A stretch of 64,000 bases of DNA from an uncultured Lachnospiraceae bacterium. GTDB lineage: Bacteria > Bacillota > Clostridia > Lachnospirales > Lachnospiraceae. The notes below the pieces were generated by a model. The model did no database searches, was not told the origin of the DNA, and saw only the letters and a list, made by a program, of their open reading frames with translations. The DNA is taken from positions 4,213 to 68,212 of the forward strand of contig USGU01000014.1 of NCBI GenBank assembly GCA_900554415.1, given 5' to 3'. Each line of letters opens with the position of its first letter. Position 1 is the stretch's first letter. The position numbers were made by a program, and so were the translations under genes. This document shows positions 44,445 to 51,557 of the stretch, one piece after another.

Positions 44445-44912
44445 TTATCCCCTAAGTCCCGCGATCACTCTGTTTGGATATATAAGCAGATCCAGTCCGT
44501 CTTCCATAGAGCGCACACACAAATCTGCTGCCCGGAGTGCCCGTCCGCACGCGCCTTCTTTATCCATAATCGCAATCGAAAGTGCTGCTTCCTTCAGCAT
44601 CAGTTCATCATTTCTTCCATTACCAATTGCCACACAATGTCTGGCTCCCATGGATTTCACAATCTCTTTCTTATACTCCCTCGCACTTCCCGTTGGGAAT
44701 GTATGCAAAATTACAGGAATATCCGCACACTGTTCTTTTGCATTTCCGTGTGTGTCAGCCGTCAGTACATAAATCCGCAGGTCTTCTGCCAGAACACGCA
44801 GACGTTCCTTCACGCTTTCCGGAACTACACCATCTATGGCAATCGTTCCATTAAAATCCAAAAATAAGGTATCTAAATTCAACGTCTTATACTCTGGAAT
44901 TACAATCTTCAT
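44445..44912 (-). CDS. HAD-family hydrolase (soluble P-type ATPase-like)
   Basis: 155 residues from the ATG at 44912. Motif I is LFLDFNGTIAIDG with DFNGT in place of DxDGT, and motif IV is AIGNGRNDELMLKEA. There is no cap domain or transmembrane part, matching soluble P-type-ATPase-like HAD proteins. Substrate unknown. Confidence 0.87.
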   Translation of the reverse strand: MKIVIPEYKTLNLDTLFLDFNGTIAIDGVVPESVKERLRVLAEDLRIYVLTADTHGNAKEQCADIPVILHTFPTGSAREYKKEIVKSMGARHCVAIGNGRNDELMLKEAALSIAIMDKEGACGRALRAADLCVRSMEDGLDLLIYPNRVIAGLRG

Positions 44913-45027
44913 CCTTTTTCCTCTCAATGCTGTTTCTTCCTATTATAAAGAACAATATCGCTTCTGTCAAAATCTCTCTATCTATGCTATAATAAATTCA
45001 GTCGTACTAAAGAAGGGTTTTAAGATT

Positions 45028-45303
45028 ATGAAAAGGGTAACTCATTATTATCTCATGGCATTTCGCACCAATACCGATGTCATGCAGGCAGAAGAATATC
45101 TAAGGGATAAGCTTTCTATTACAATCATGCCCGTTCCACGGGAAATTTCAGTTGGCTGTGGTCTCGCCATCCGTTTCATGGAACCGGATGAAAATCTGAT
45201 TTGTAATTCATGCAAAGGACTTCCTATCTCTGGAATCCTTTATAAAATGCAGACAGACAAAGTAAACGGCAGACATCCGATTGAAGTGATAGCCGAATTC
45301 TAA
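45028..45303 (+). CDS. DUF3343 putative Se/S carrier-like protein
   Basis: 91 residues: MKRVTHYYLMAFRTNTDVMQ, ISVGCGLAIRFMEP and LICNSCKGLPISGILYKM match DUF3343 (PF11823), described in databases as putative Se/S carrier-like. Cysteines at CGL and CNSC are its notable residues. It lies beside the selenoprotein cluster, but a bidirectional terminator separates them. A link with selenium handling is possible, not shown. Confidence 0.85.
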   Translation: MKRVTHYYLMAFRTNTDVMQAEEYLRDKLSITIMPVPREISVGCGLAIRFMEPDENLICNSCKGLPISGILYKMQTDKVNGRHPIEVIAEF

Positions 45304-45355
45304 TTATACTGTAAGCTTAAGACAGAAACGCTTTTTATAAACCAGCAGTATAAAG

Positions 45356-45395
45356 AATCCCGCCAGACATAGACAATTCTACGTTTGGCGGGATT
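45356..45395. terminator. Bidirectional terminator after saoD and DUF3343
   Basis: AATCCCGCCA pairs with TGGCGGGATT across about 20 bases. Confidence 0.75.
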
Positions 45396-45423
45396 TCCAT
45401 AATTTTTCCTGTTTTCTTTAAAA

Positions 45424-45756
45424 TTACAGTGTGATTACCTGATCTACTCCTGCAGGTGCAAGCGCTGCGTATACATTAGGGAAGCAGCCGATTCCTGCCG
45501 GTGCGATTAATTTGTCTGCGATATCTCTCTGATAACAGCATCTGTCGCATGCCATTAAGAGCATACCTGTTTTTTCGCTTAATTTCTGAAGTCTTGTAGC
45601 GATATCTGATCCTTCAACAAGCATATATGCATTGTCAAAGAAGAACATCATTCCTGCGACTTCAACTCCGTGACGATCTTCTTCCAACTGAGGAATGATC
45701 ATGTTTTCAAGGATTTCTCTTGCGTGTTCTGATTCAAATAAATAAGCTACCTTCAT
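45424..45756 (-). CDS. saoD: DsrE-like protein, SaoD
   Basis: 110 residues, MKVAYLFESEHAREILENMI at the start, with GVEVAGMMFFFDNAYMLV and a cysteine cluster in MACDRCCYQR. It has the DsrE/DsrF/peroxiredoxin-like small fold that commonly carries sulfur or soft metals on cysteine. There is no in-frame UGA. Last gene of the minus-strand operon saoT-E-B-A-L-D, 30 bp after saoL, with AGGAAGG before the ATG. The name follows my memory of the SAO transport gene set. The first 33 bases occur again, fused to a histidine-kinase tail, near 53.07-53.10 kb. Confidence 0.82.
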   Translation of the reverse strand: MKVAYLFESEHAREILENMIIPQLEEDRHGVEVAGMMFFFDNAYMLVEGSDIATRLQKLSEKTGMLLMACDRCCYQRDIADKLIAPAGIGCFPNVYAALAPAGVDQVITL

Positions 45757-45786
45757 GGTATAATACCTTCCTGATAAATAAATAAT

Positions 45787-46119
45787 TTATACTTCAAATG
45801 TAGCTTTTGCCTCGTTTACAGCAATATTAATATCTGCCTTAATTAAACTTTCCGGATCCAGCTCCATCTGAGTAACATATTGATCGAATTCAGCACTACT
45901 GCTGAAAAAGTTCATGACATTTCAGCAAGACCCTGCCCAGTTTGATAACTGTCCAAGTGGAAATGTGAGTGCATGGAGTGTTTTTGGGGCATAGTCTGCC
46001 ACCTTTCCATCCACAATTTTTACAAAGACTGGTTCGCCAGATACCGCAGACACAGAGTGAACCTCTGTATCCTGATTCTGTCTGTCATTAAACTTCTTAT
46101 GTACATTCTGTTGTCCCAT
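45787..46119 (-). CDS. saoL: MerB-like organometal lyase with selenocysteine, SaoL, N-terminally short
   Basis: 110 residues when the UGA at 45922-45924 is read as selenocysteine. The frame continues past it to TAA at 45787. The sequence around it, WAGSCUNVMNFFSSS, parallels the C-terminal active-site segment of alkylmercury lyase MerB (FCCHVHFFAS), so Cys65-Sec66 stands where MerB has its second catalytic cysteine. The region VSAVSGEPVFVKIVDGKVAD matches the preceding MerB strands. The part of MerB with the first catalytic cysteine and aspartate is missing: an in-frame TAG lies just upstream and saoA ends 50 bp away. It is therefore truncated or a half-domain form. The predicted role is cleavage or binding of organomercurial-type compounds. 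The start is ATG 46119 with a poor ribosome-binding site. Confidence 0.78.
45889..45906 (-). promoter_or_regulatory. Candidate SECIS hairpin of saoL
   Basis: Starting 16 bases after the UGA, TTCAGCA and TGCTGAA form a perfect seven-pair stem with a GTAG loop (GU in the loop as in bacterial SECIS elements). Confidence 0.65.
45922..45924 (-). other. In-frame UGA, predicted selenocysteine of saoL
   Basis: UGA follows a TGC (Cys) codon and aligns with an active-site cysteine of MerB; coding continues downstream. Confidence 0.78.
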
Positions 46120-46174
46120 ATTCAATTTGCTTCTAAAATTCTTCTAAAATAAGTTAAAACGCATATCTCATAAA

Positions 46175-47020
46175 CTAGACCGCAGTTGCCTGTTCCTCTT
46201 TTCCAGAATCTACTCCCTGGATGAACTCCATCAAGTCTTTATCTTCCTGTGTAAAGACGCCTCCGCTTAAGGCACCCTTCAGAATAGTGGTCAACTGGTC
46301 TACATATGCATGATACTGCGGGTTCGTACGGTCACGTGGTCTTGGAAGTTCAATCTTGACATCTGCAAGAATCTTTCCATGATCTCTGGACATTACGATG
46401 ACCCTGTCACTTAAGTAAATGGATTCATCTACATCATGCGTAACCATCAGAGCGGTTGTCTTCTTCTGCTGAAGAATACTTTCCAGCTGCATCTGTAAAA
46501 GCTGACGCATCTGGAAATCCACTGCTCCCAAAGGTTCGTCCATTAAAAGCACCTGCGGATTACATGCTAGGGCACGTAGCAGGGCAACTCTCTGCTTCAT
46601 ACCACCGGAAATTTCATGAATATAATAATTCTCATAATCCGTAAGCTGGGCCATTTCCAGAAGCTCTTTCAACTTCTGTTTACGCTCTGCTTTTGGTACT
46701 TTCATTTTTTTCATTGGGTACTCTATATTCTCCCCGACTTTCAGCCATGGGAACAATGCATAGTTCTGGAACATAAACGAACGGTCCGGACCCGGTTTGC
46801 TGACCTCTTTTCCGTTTACTACAATCTTTCCGCCATTAGGCTTCTGGAATCCGGCAATAATGGTAAGTGTGGTTGTCTTTCCACATCCGGAAGGTCCTAA
46901 AAGGGATACAAATTCTCCCTCCTGCACATCAAAGGAGACATCTTTAAGCACCACATTTTCCGAATCGCCTTTTCTTCTTCCTTTGAAGGTCTTTGAAATT
47001 TCCTGTACAGATATTGACAT
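46175..47020 (-). CDS. saoA: ABC transporter ATP-binding protein, SaoA
   Basis: 281 residues of the NitT/TauT/SsuB class: Walker A LLGPSGCGKTTTLTIIAG, Q-loop FMFQNYALFPWLKVGEN, signature ISGGMKQRVALLRALA, Walker B VLLMDEPLGAVD and switch histidine MVTHDVDESIYL. No UGA. Located 2 bp after saoB in the operon; with the permease SaoP (divergent) and binding protein(s) it forms an import or export ABC system for the predicted organometal. Confidence 0.92.
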   Translation of the reverse strand: MSISVQEISKTFKGRRKGDSENVVLKDVSFDVQEGEFVSLLGPSGCGKTTTLTIIAGFQKPNGGKIVVNGKEVSKPGPDRSFMFQNYALFPWLKVGENIEYPMKKMKVPKAERKQKLKELLEMAQLTDYENYYIHEISGGMKQRVALLRALACNPQVLLMDEPLGAVDFQMRQLLQMQLESILQQKKTTALMVTHDVDESIYLSDRVIVMSRDHGKILADVKIELPRPRDRTNPQYHAYVDQLTTILKGALSGGVFTQEDKDLMEFIQGVDSGKEEQATAV

Positions 47021-47022
47021 AT

Positions 47023-47814
47023 CTATTCCTCACTTTCTTCTAACGTCAAAAACTTAATCGGTTTGTCTGCAAGCCAGCTTTCATCTACTCCCAGCTTTTT
47101 CGCCAGATAAGCAGGCTTATTCAGCTTTTCTACCGCCTTGTTATAACTTTTTATAAAATCAGAAAATGCTTTTGTCTGCGCAAAGGACTTGTCCACCACA
47201 AGCACATAAGAAATATAGTCATTTTCTGACAAAGGCTTATAAGAATACATCGGCACCTCGGCCGCTTTTGTCAAATCCTGAATTGCCGCATCCACTTGTC
47301 CATCTTCCAGACTATAAAGAAGACCCTTCTGTGAAATATCCTGAAACTCTTCTATCTGCGGATAAGCCTTTGCCGCCAGTGATTTTTCATATTCCCTGCC
47401 CTGATTTACCCCCACAGTTCTGACATCTTCCCAGTTATCCTTATAACAGATAATTTCTCCGTTCATAATAATGGGGCCATAAATCATAACATTTTCATTT
47501 TGTTCAATCGTATGTTGGGCTATATGACTACAATAAAATGCGATATTAATTTCGCCCGAGCTCAGTGCCCACTGAGCAATATTATTTCAGCAGTCCTGAA
47601 AAGAGTCACCTTCAAGGTTTTCTCTTATGGTATAGCTCCCACTCAGTTCATCCACGGTTTCTTCCATCAGGATTCCGGAAATGTCATCTCCAGAGCCAAT
47701 TCGAATCAGTGCATCCGCATTCCGTTTCTCTTCTTTCGGAAAAACCACACTAATCAAAAGTCCCGCCAAAACAAATGTCACCATAAATATTCCTATTTTC
47801 TTTGTAATACTCAT
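47023..47814 (-). CDS. saoB: ABC substrate-binding selenoprotein, SaoB
   Basis: 263 residues if the UGA at 47587-47589 is read through. An N-terminal membrane/signal segment (residues 5-26) is followed by an SBP fold beginning RIGSGDDISGILMEETVDEL. The UGA gives FQDCUNNIAQWALSSGEINI, with Cys75-Sec76 where a ligand-binding loop is expected, and another cysteine soon after (AFYC). After the UGA the frame stays open for 187 codons with good protein-like sequence (DGQVDAAIQDLTKAAEVPMY). It ends beside saoA and starts 4 bp after saoE, deep in the operon. Predicted to bind soft-metal or organometal ligands through Cys-Sec. The name is from memory of the SAO set. Confidence 0.85.
47560..47577 (-). 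promoter_or_regulatory. Candidate SECIS hairpin of saoB
   Basis: Nine bases after the UGA, GCTCAGT and ACTGAGC form a perfect seven-pair stem closed by a GGGC loop. Confidence 0.7.
47587..47589 (-). other. In-frame UGA, predicted selenocysteine of saoB
   Basis: UGA directly follows a Cys codon (Cys75) and the frame continues for 187 codons. Confidence 0.82.
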
Positions 47815-47818
47815 GGAT

Positions 47819-48964
47819 TTACGCTTTCTTCATTTTCTGTCTGATATATTTTATAAGAGCCACAATTGCATATGCGATTACGATAAAACTGCAAAGCCAT
47901 CTGCCCCATTCCGGTATATCCAGTGTCATCTTGTTGACCTGTGAAATGGTACGTGATGTTCTGTCAAAATCCAGTACCGGTTTGAAGTTCGGCATTAATA
48001 ATTTATTTGTAATATAGCCGGAAATGAATGCCATTATAGTAACCATGGAAAAATACATTGCACTCGCTCTCTTACCAATCATCTTTGCAATAGTAAGAAG
48101 CTCCGGCACATTCGTACCTGCGCCAGCCATCAGGTACATAATTGATATTCCTGGTGCAGCACCACTGGCAACCAGTGCTGCAATAAACGGAATATGCCCA
48201 ACCGCTCAAACGTACATCAGGGATGCAACCACTGCGATTCCAAGTAAGGAAATCACGCCCGGCTGTCCCAGATAGTCCTGTATAAACGACTGCGGTATAA
48301 TCGTAAACAAAAGTCCTGCAAGCAGCATTCCTGAAATGCTGTACTTGCTGACAGTTACAGCAAGCTCTGTAGCAGACCATCTGAGTCCGCTCTTAATCTT
48401 CTCCCAGAAAGTCATCTCTTCAAACTCTAACTGAATCATACCGCCCTCTTCTTCAGAGTCATCATCCGTCTCCAGCTTGACAGATACTTCTGAACCACCA
48501 TATTTCTGATTCCTAAGTCCAATATGTAACTCGTTACCTGCAAAATGGTTGGCAATCACACCGATCAAAAAGGGTGCAACGAAACCAGTTATTACATATA
48601 TAATCGTAATTTCTTTTCCAAGTAATCCCCATGACATCAAAACAGCCAATGGGTTAATCATCGGTGTACTGGTCATAAATGCCAGTGTAGGTCCTAAGTA
48701 GGCTCCACTGTAATACAAACTGATTCCAAGCGGAATCGTACCACAGCTGCAAATGGGAAGAAACATTCCTGAAATGGTGGTTCCAAGAATTCCCGTAATC
48801 CTCTTCGAGCCAAGTGCCGTCTTCTGCATATTTTCCGGTTTAATGAATTCATGCAGCAAGCCTGCAACAACAAAGCTGAATACCACCCACGTTGAGGAGC
48901 TTTCCAACATAGACCAGGCCGATTGAATGATACTTGACAAGAATGTGAGTAAATTCGTTGTCAT
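47819..48964 (-). CDS. saoE: ArsP-type permease with selenocysteine, SaoE
   Basis: 381 residues reading the UGA at 48206-48208 as Sec253. The protein has about eight to ten helices and matches the permease family PF03773 that includes the organoarsenical exporter ArsP: FLPICSCGTIPLGISLYYSG carries the first cysteine pair (C72, C74), and TSTPMINPLAVLMSWGLLGK follows. A cytoplasmic acidic loop spans about residues 155-195. The second conserved half reads LMYVUAVGHIPFIAALVASG, where relatives carry cysteine at the UGA position. Cys pair plus Sec could form a three-ligand site for a methylated metal. Starts with ATGA overlap on saoT; the predicted role is efflux. Confidence 0.87.
48156..48181 (-). 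promoter_or_regulatory. Candidate SECIS hairpin of saoE
   Basis: CACTGG and CCAGTG form the stem with a TTG loop, and outer GCAG/CTGC extend it. It starts 24 bases after the UGA, somewhat far for a bacterial SECIS. Confidence 0.5.
48206..48208 (-). other. In-frame UGA, predicted selenocysteine of saoE
   Basis: UGA within a conserved half-site of the permease; 129 in-frame codons follow it and complete the membrane protein. Confidence 0.82.
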
Positions 48965-49215
48965 AGCTTAAGTGCCTCCTCGAATGCCTGACGAACTGCC
49001 GGTTTGGTGAGCTTCGTCACAGCTTTCTTTTCATTTATTATTAGCATGCTTTTTGAAACCGCACCATATTTCTTAATATAGTCAAAATCCTGTCCGGCAC
49101 GGTAAATCTTCACATGCACTCTTCCTTCATATTCTTTTTCCAAAACTTGAACCAAGTCTCCAAACACCTCGCATCATGCACATGCGCTAATATACTCAAC
49201 ACAAGGCTTTTCCAC
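48961..49215 (-). CDS. saoT: Thioredoxin-like selenoprotein with CAUC motif, SaoT
   Basis: 84 residues from the GTG at 49215, eight bases after GGAGG; ATGs at 49230 and 49239 are in frame but lack a ribosome-binding site. Reading the UGA at 49174-49176 as Sec gives CVEYISACAUCEVFGDLVQV, a CxUC redox centre (C12, U14, C15) at the start of a thioredoxin-like helix. The rest (GRVHVKIYRAGQDFDYIKKY, SMLIINEKKAVTKL) fits a glutaredoxin/thioredoxin fold. Without readthrough the redox centre would be lost. First gene of the operon; its stop overlaps saoE. Likely reduces or delivers metal to SaoE. Confidence 0.86.
49145..49157 (-). promoter_or_regulatory. Candidate SECIS hairpin of saoT
   Basis: Sixteen bases after the UGA, ACTTG and CAAGT pair around a GTT loop; one G-T pair extends the stem. 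Confidence 0.55.
49174..49176 (-). other. In-frame UGA, predicted selenocysteine of saoT
   Basis: UGA sits between Cys-Ala and Cys codons, making CxUC. Confidence 0.85.
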
Positions 49216-49237
49216 ACATACCACCTCCATTTTATCC

Positions 49238-49252
49238 ATTAATATTTATTAA
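49238..49252. promoter_or_regulatory. Candidate operator motif upstream of saoT
   Basis: TTAATAAATATTAAT on the minus strand, 23 bases before the GTG start; the identical 15-mer occurs upstream of both binding-lipoprotein genes at 51.5 and 53.4 kb. Confidence 0.5.
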
Positions 49253-49423
49253 CCGGACTTCATTATAGCTTTCTTTCCATTTCCTTGCTGACTTTATGTG
49301 AAAAATTGATAATATAATTTTCTTTATTCTTTTCCATAATATTTCTATTTTATTTATTACAAATTTGTTATGATTTCACATGTGTTTTAGATTCACATTT
49401 TATAAAATCAGGGAGGTGACACA

Positions 49424-50248
49424 TTGAGTGATAACAAGATGGCCGACCGTATGATAAATGCCACCAAGCAGAAAGACCGCCAGAACTGGCGCAAAATGGG
49501 CGGCAAGAATTATAATGTTGGCGCTATCGTTTCATTAATTTTAATCTGTGTTATATGGTACATTGCTGCACACATTGTAAACTCTCCATTTACATTTCCT
49601 TATTTTGAGAAGGTATTGTACGAGTTTTACTATAGTATTACAGATATGTATGTATTACGAAATCTTGCAATTACCATGCGTCGTGTATTGACCGGTTCGG
49701 TATACGCGTTCATCATTGGATTTCCAATAGGAATGATTATGGGATATTCTCCGAAGATGCTTCAGATTATGTCTCCATTTATTAACTCCTTAAGACAGGT
49801 TCCTATCATGGCATGGGTTCCACTTGCAATCGTGTGGTTTGGTATCGGTGACGGGCCAACCGTATTCTTAATTGCATTCAGTGGTATTTTTACCATTATT
49901 CTGAATACCGTAGCAGGTGTCCAGGACATCAGCAAAGATTTTTATAACGCTGCAAGGTCTATGGGAGCCGGCACATTAAGTATTATCAAGGATATTGTTG
50001 TTCCTGGTTCTCTTCCAGGTGTGCTTACCGGTGTTCGTCTGGCAATTGGTATGGGCTGGATGTCCGTAATATGAGCGGAGTTCATCGCGACAAGTGCCGG
50101 ATTCGGTTACATAATGGTGGAAGCACAGGGCAGATTACAGACAGAGAAAGTTATTGCTTACATGATTTTAGCTGGAGTAATCGGTTTCCTTATTGATACA
50201 GTCATGGTTCTCGTTGAAAAAATTCTGCTCAGATGGAAAGCAGCATAA
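49424..50248 (+). CDS. saoP: ABC transporter permease with selenocysteine, SaoP
   Basis: 274 residues from a TTG at 49424, six bases after GGGAGGTGA. It is an SsuC/TauC-type permease with six helices and the coupling segment DISKDFYNAARSMGAGTLSI. The UGA at 50072-50074 falls in the last conserved block: GMGWMSVIUAEFIATSAGFG, where relatives read GWMVVVAAEM. After it, 57 codons complete the final helix (AYMILAGVIGFLIDTVMVLV) and the basic tail LRWKAA before TAA. A selenocysteine inside a permease is unusual and fits soft-metal translocation. Divergent from saoT; pairs with ATPase SaoA. A strong bidirectional terminator follows. Confidence 0.86.
50072..50074 (+). other. In-frame UGA, predicted selenocysteine of saoP
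   Basis: UGA in the conserved permease block between VI and AEF; sequence after it is required for the last helix. Confidence 0.8.
50094..50110 (+). promoter_or_regulatory. Weak candidate SECIS hairpin of saoP
   Basis: CCG and CGG pair around a GATT loop with outer GT/AC. It starts about 20 bases after the UGA; the stem is short. Confidence 0.35.
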
Positions 50249-50303
50249 AACAATAGAACATGAAAAGATGGAATTACGGCATGTACACCAGGTTGCCGCC
50301 ATC

Positions 50304-50355
50304 AAAAAAAGTTTCTGAAATTCGAAGATATATCTGAATTTCAGAAACTTTTTTG
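50304..50355. terminator. Bidirectional terminator between saoP and the LysR gene
   Basis: AAGTTTCTGAAATTC and GAATTTCAGAAACTT pair, with A-run and T-run flanks. Confidence 0.92.
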
Positions 50356-50357
50356 TT

Positions 50358-51266
50358 TTACAGTTTTTTTCCCGCACAATATTCCCTAAGACATTGCATC
50401 ACACCTTTTGCCATAGGGGATAAGATTCTTTCCTTATTGTACATTAAATAGAATCTTCTCTTCGAACTGCAATTTTGAAAAGAAAATTCCAGCACCTTCT
50501 GCTTTTCTACTGACTCTCTCGCAGCTGTTTTACTGATAAAGGCAACTCCTGCACCTGCCTCCACTGCTCTTCTTACCATTTCGGAAGATTCAAACTGTGC
50601 GAATACATTTAACTTCCGAACGTTCAGCTTTAATTCCTGCTCCAGATTCTCCACTGCCATCTTCGTACCGCTTCCCAGTTCTCGGGTAATAAACCGTTCT
50701 TTTCTCAACTGTTCCACTGCAATACAACCATTCATATTCTGATATTTAGGCACATTCGGCGTGATAAGCACAATCTCATCCTCAAAAAGAACCTCCGAGT
50801 AAATCTTGTCACTTTCGCACTCCAGACCGCCAATTCCTATTTCCACATCGCAGTCCAGCAATTTCTGCAGGACATCCCCACTGTCACCTTCCGATACTCT
50901 GAAATTCACGTTTCCATTCTTCACTTTATGATAAACCAGAAACTGTGGAAACATATAATATGCCGGAACCGAGGAAAGTGCCAGCTTCACAACACCTCTT
51001 GTATCCTCCTCACATCGGTTTAATCGTCTTAACGCCTGATTCTCCGTTTCCATAAGCTGAATTGCATATGGATAAAATATTTTCCCTTCATCCGATAAAA
51101 CAACATCCTTGGTAGAACGCACCAAAAGCTGCACTCCAAGCTCCGCCTCCAACTGTTTAATATGTGTGCTTATAGTCGGTTGCGATAAATATAAATACTT
51201 AGCCGCAAGGGAAAAACTCTTATAATTAACAACTCCAATAAAACTTCTGATGTACTCCAGTCTCAT
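50358..51266 (-). CDS. LysR-family regulator beside the sao cluster
   Basis: 302 residues: N-terminal helix-turn-helix (FSLAAKYLYLSQPTISTHIK, QLEAELGVQLLVRSTKDVVL) and a LysR substrate domain. It is transcribed away from the first binding lipoprotein, sharing a 291-bp promoter region, and lies next to saoP. LysR regulators usually control the divergent gene, so it is the leading candidate to regulate the binding proteins and possibly the sao operon through the shared TTAATAAATATTAAT motif. It resembles CysB/CbbR-type sulfur regulators only generally. Confidence 0.9.
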   Translation of the reverse strand: MRLEYIRSFIGVVNYKSFSLAAKYLYLSQPTISTHIKQLEAELGVQLLVRSTKDVVLSDEGKIFYPYAIQLMETENQALRRLNRCEEDTRGVVKLALSSVPAYYMFPQFLVYHKVKNGNVNFRVSEGDSGDVLQKLLDCDVEIGIGGLECESDKIYSEVLFEDEIVLITPNVPKYQNMNGCIAVEQLRKERFITRELGSGTKMAVENLEQELKLNVRKLNVFAQFESSEMVRRAVEAGAGVAFISKTAARESVEKQKVLEFSFQNCSSKRRFYLMYNKERILSPMAKGVMQCLREYCAGKKL

Positions 51267-51499
51267 GTTTACTCTACTCTCTTCTAATCATAATGCAAAA
51301 TGCTCAAAACTCTAGCAATTCTATTATAGGCGATACAAGCCATAACTTCTAATTGAAAATATTAATATAAGACTTTCTTTATTTCTTTTATCAATTTATA
51401 GGCTTTCAAAATAATATTGAACTTTTTATTAAAAAAGCAAATATTTTCCTTTTCATCTTTTCTTTTTCTTAACCGTTTGCTATCATGTACTTGCATTTA

Positions 51500-51514
51500 T
51501 TAATAAATATTAAT
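51500..51514 (+). promoter_or_regulatory. Candidate operator motif upstream of the first binding lipoprotein
   Basis: TTAATAAATATTAAT, 43 bases before the start; its core ATTAAT-AAAT-ATTAAT is a near-palindrome. Confidence 0.5.
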
Positions 51515-51557
51515 TTTTGTTTTAATTAATTATTCAAAATATGAGGAGGATGTATTT

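Noticed and set aside
45922..50074. Reading the UGA-interrupted sao genes as pseudogenes
   Set aside because: All interruptions are UGA, each at a cysteine-type or conserved position, with no other stops or frameshifts, and most have nearby hairpins; random decay would give mixed stops and frameshifts.
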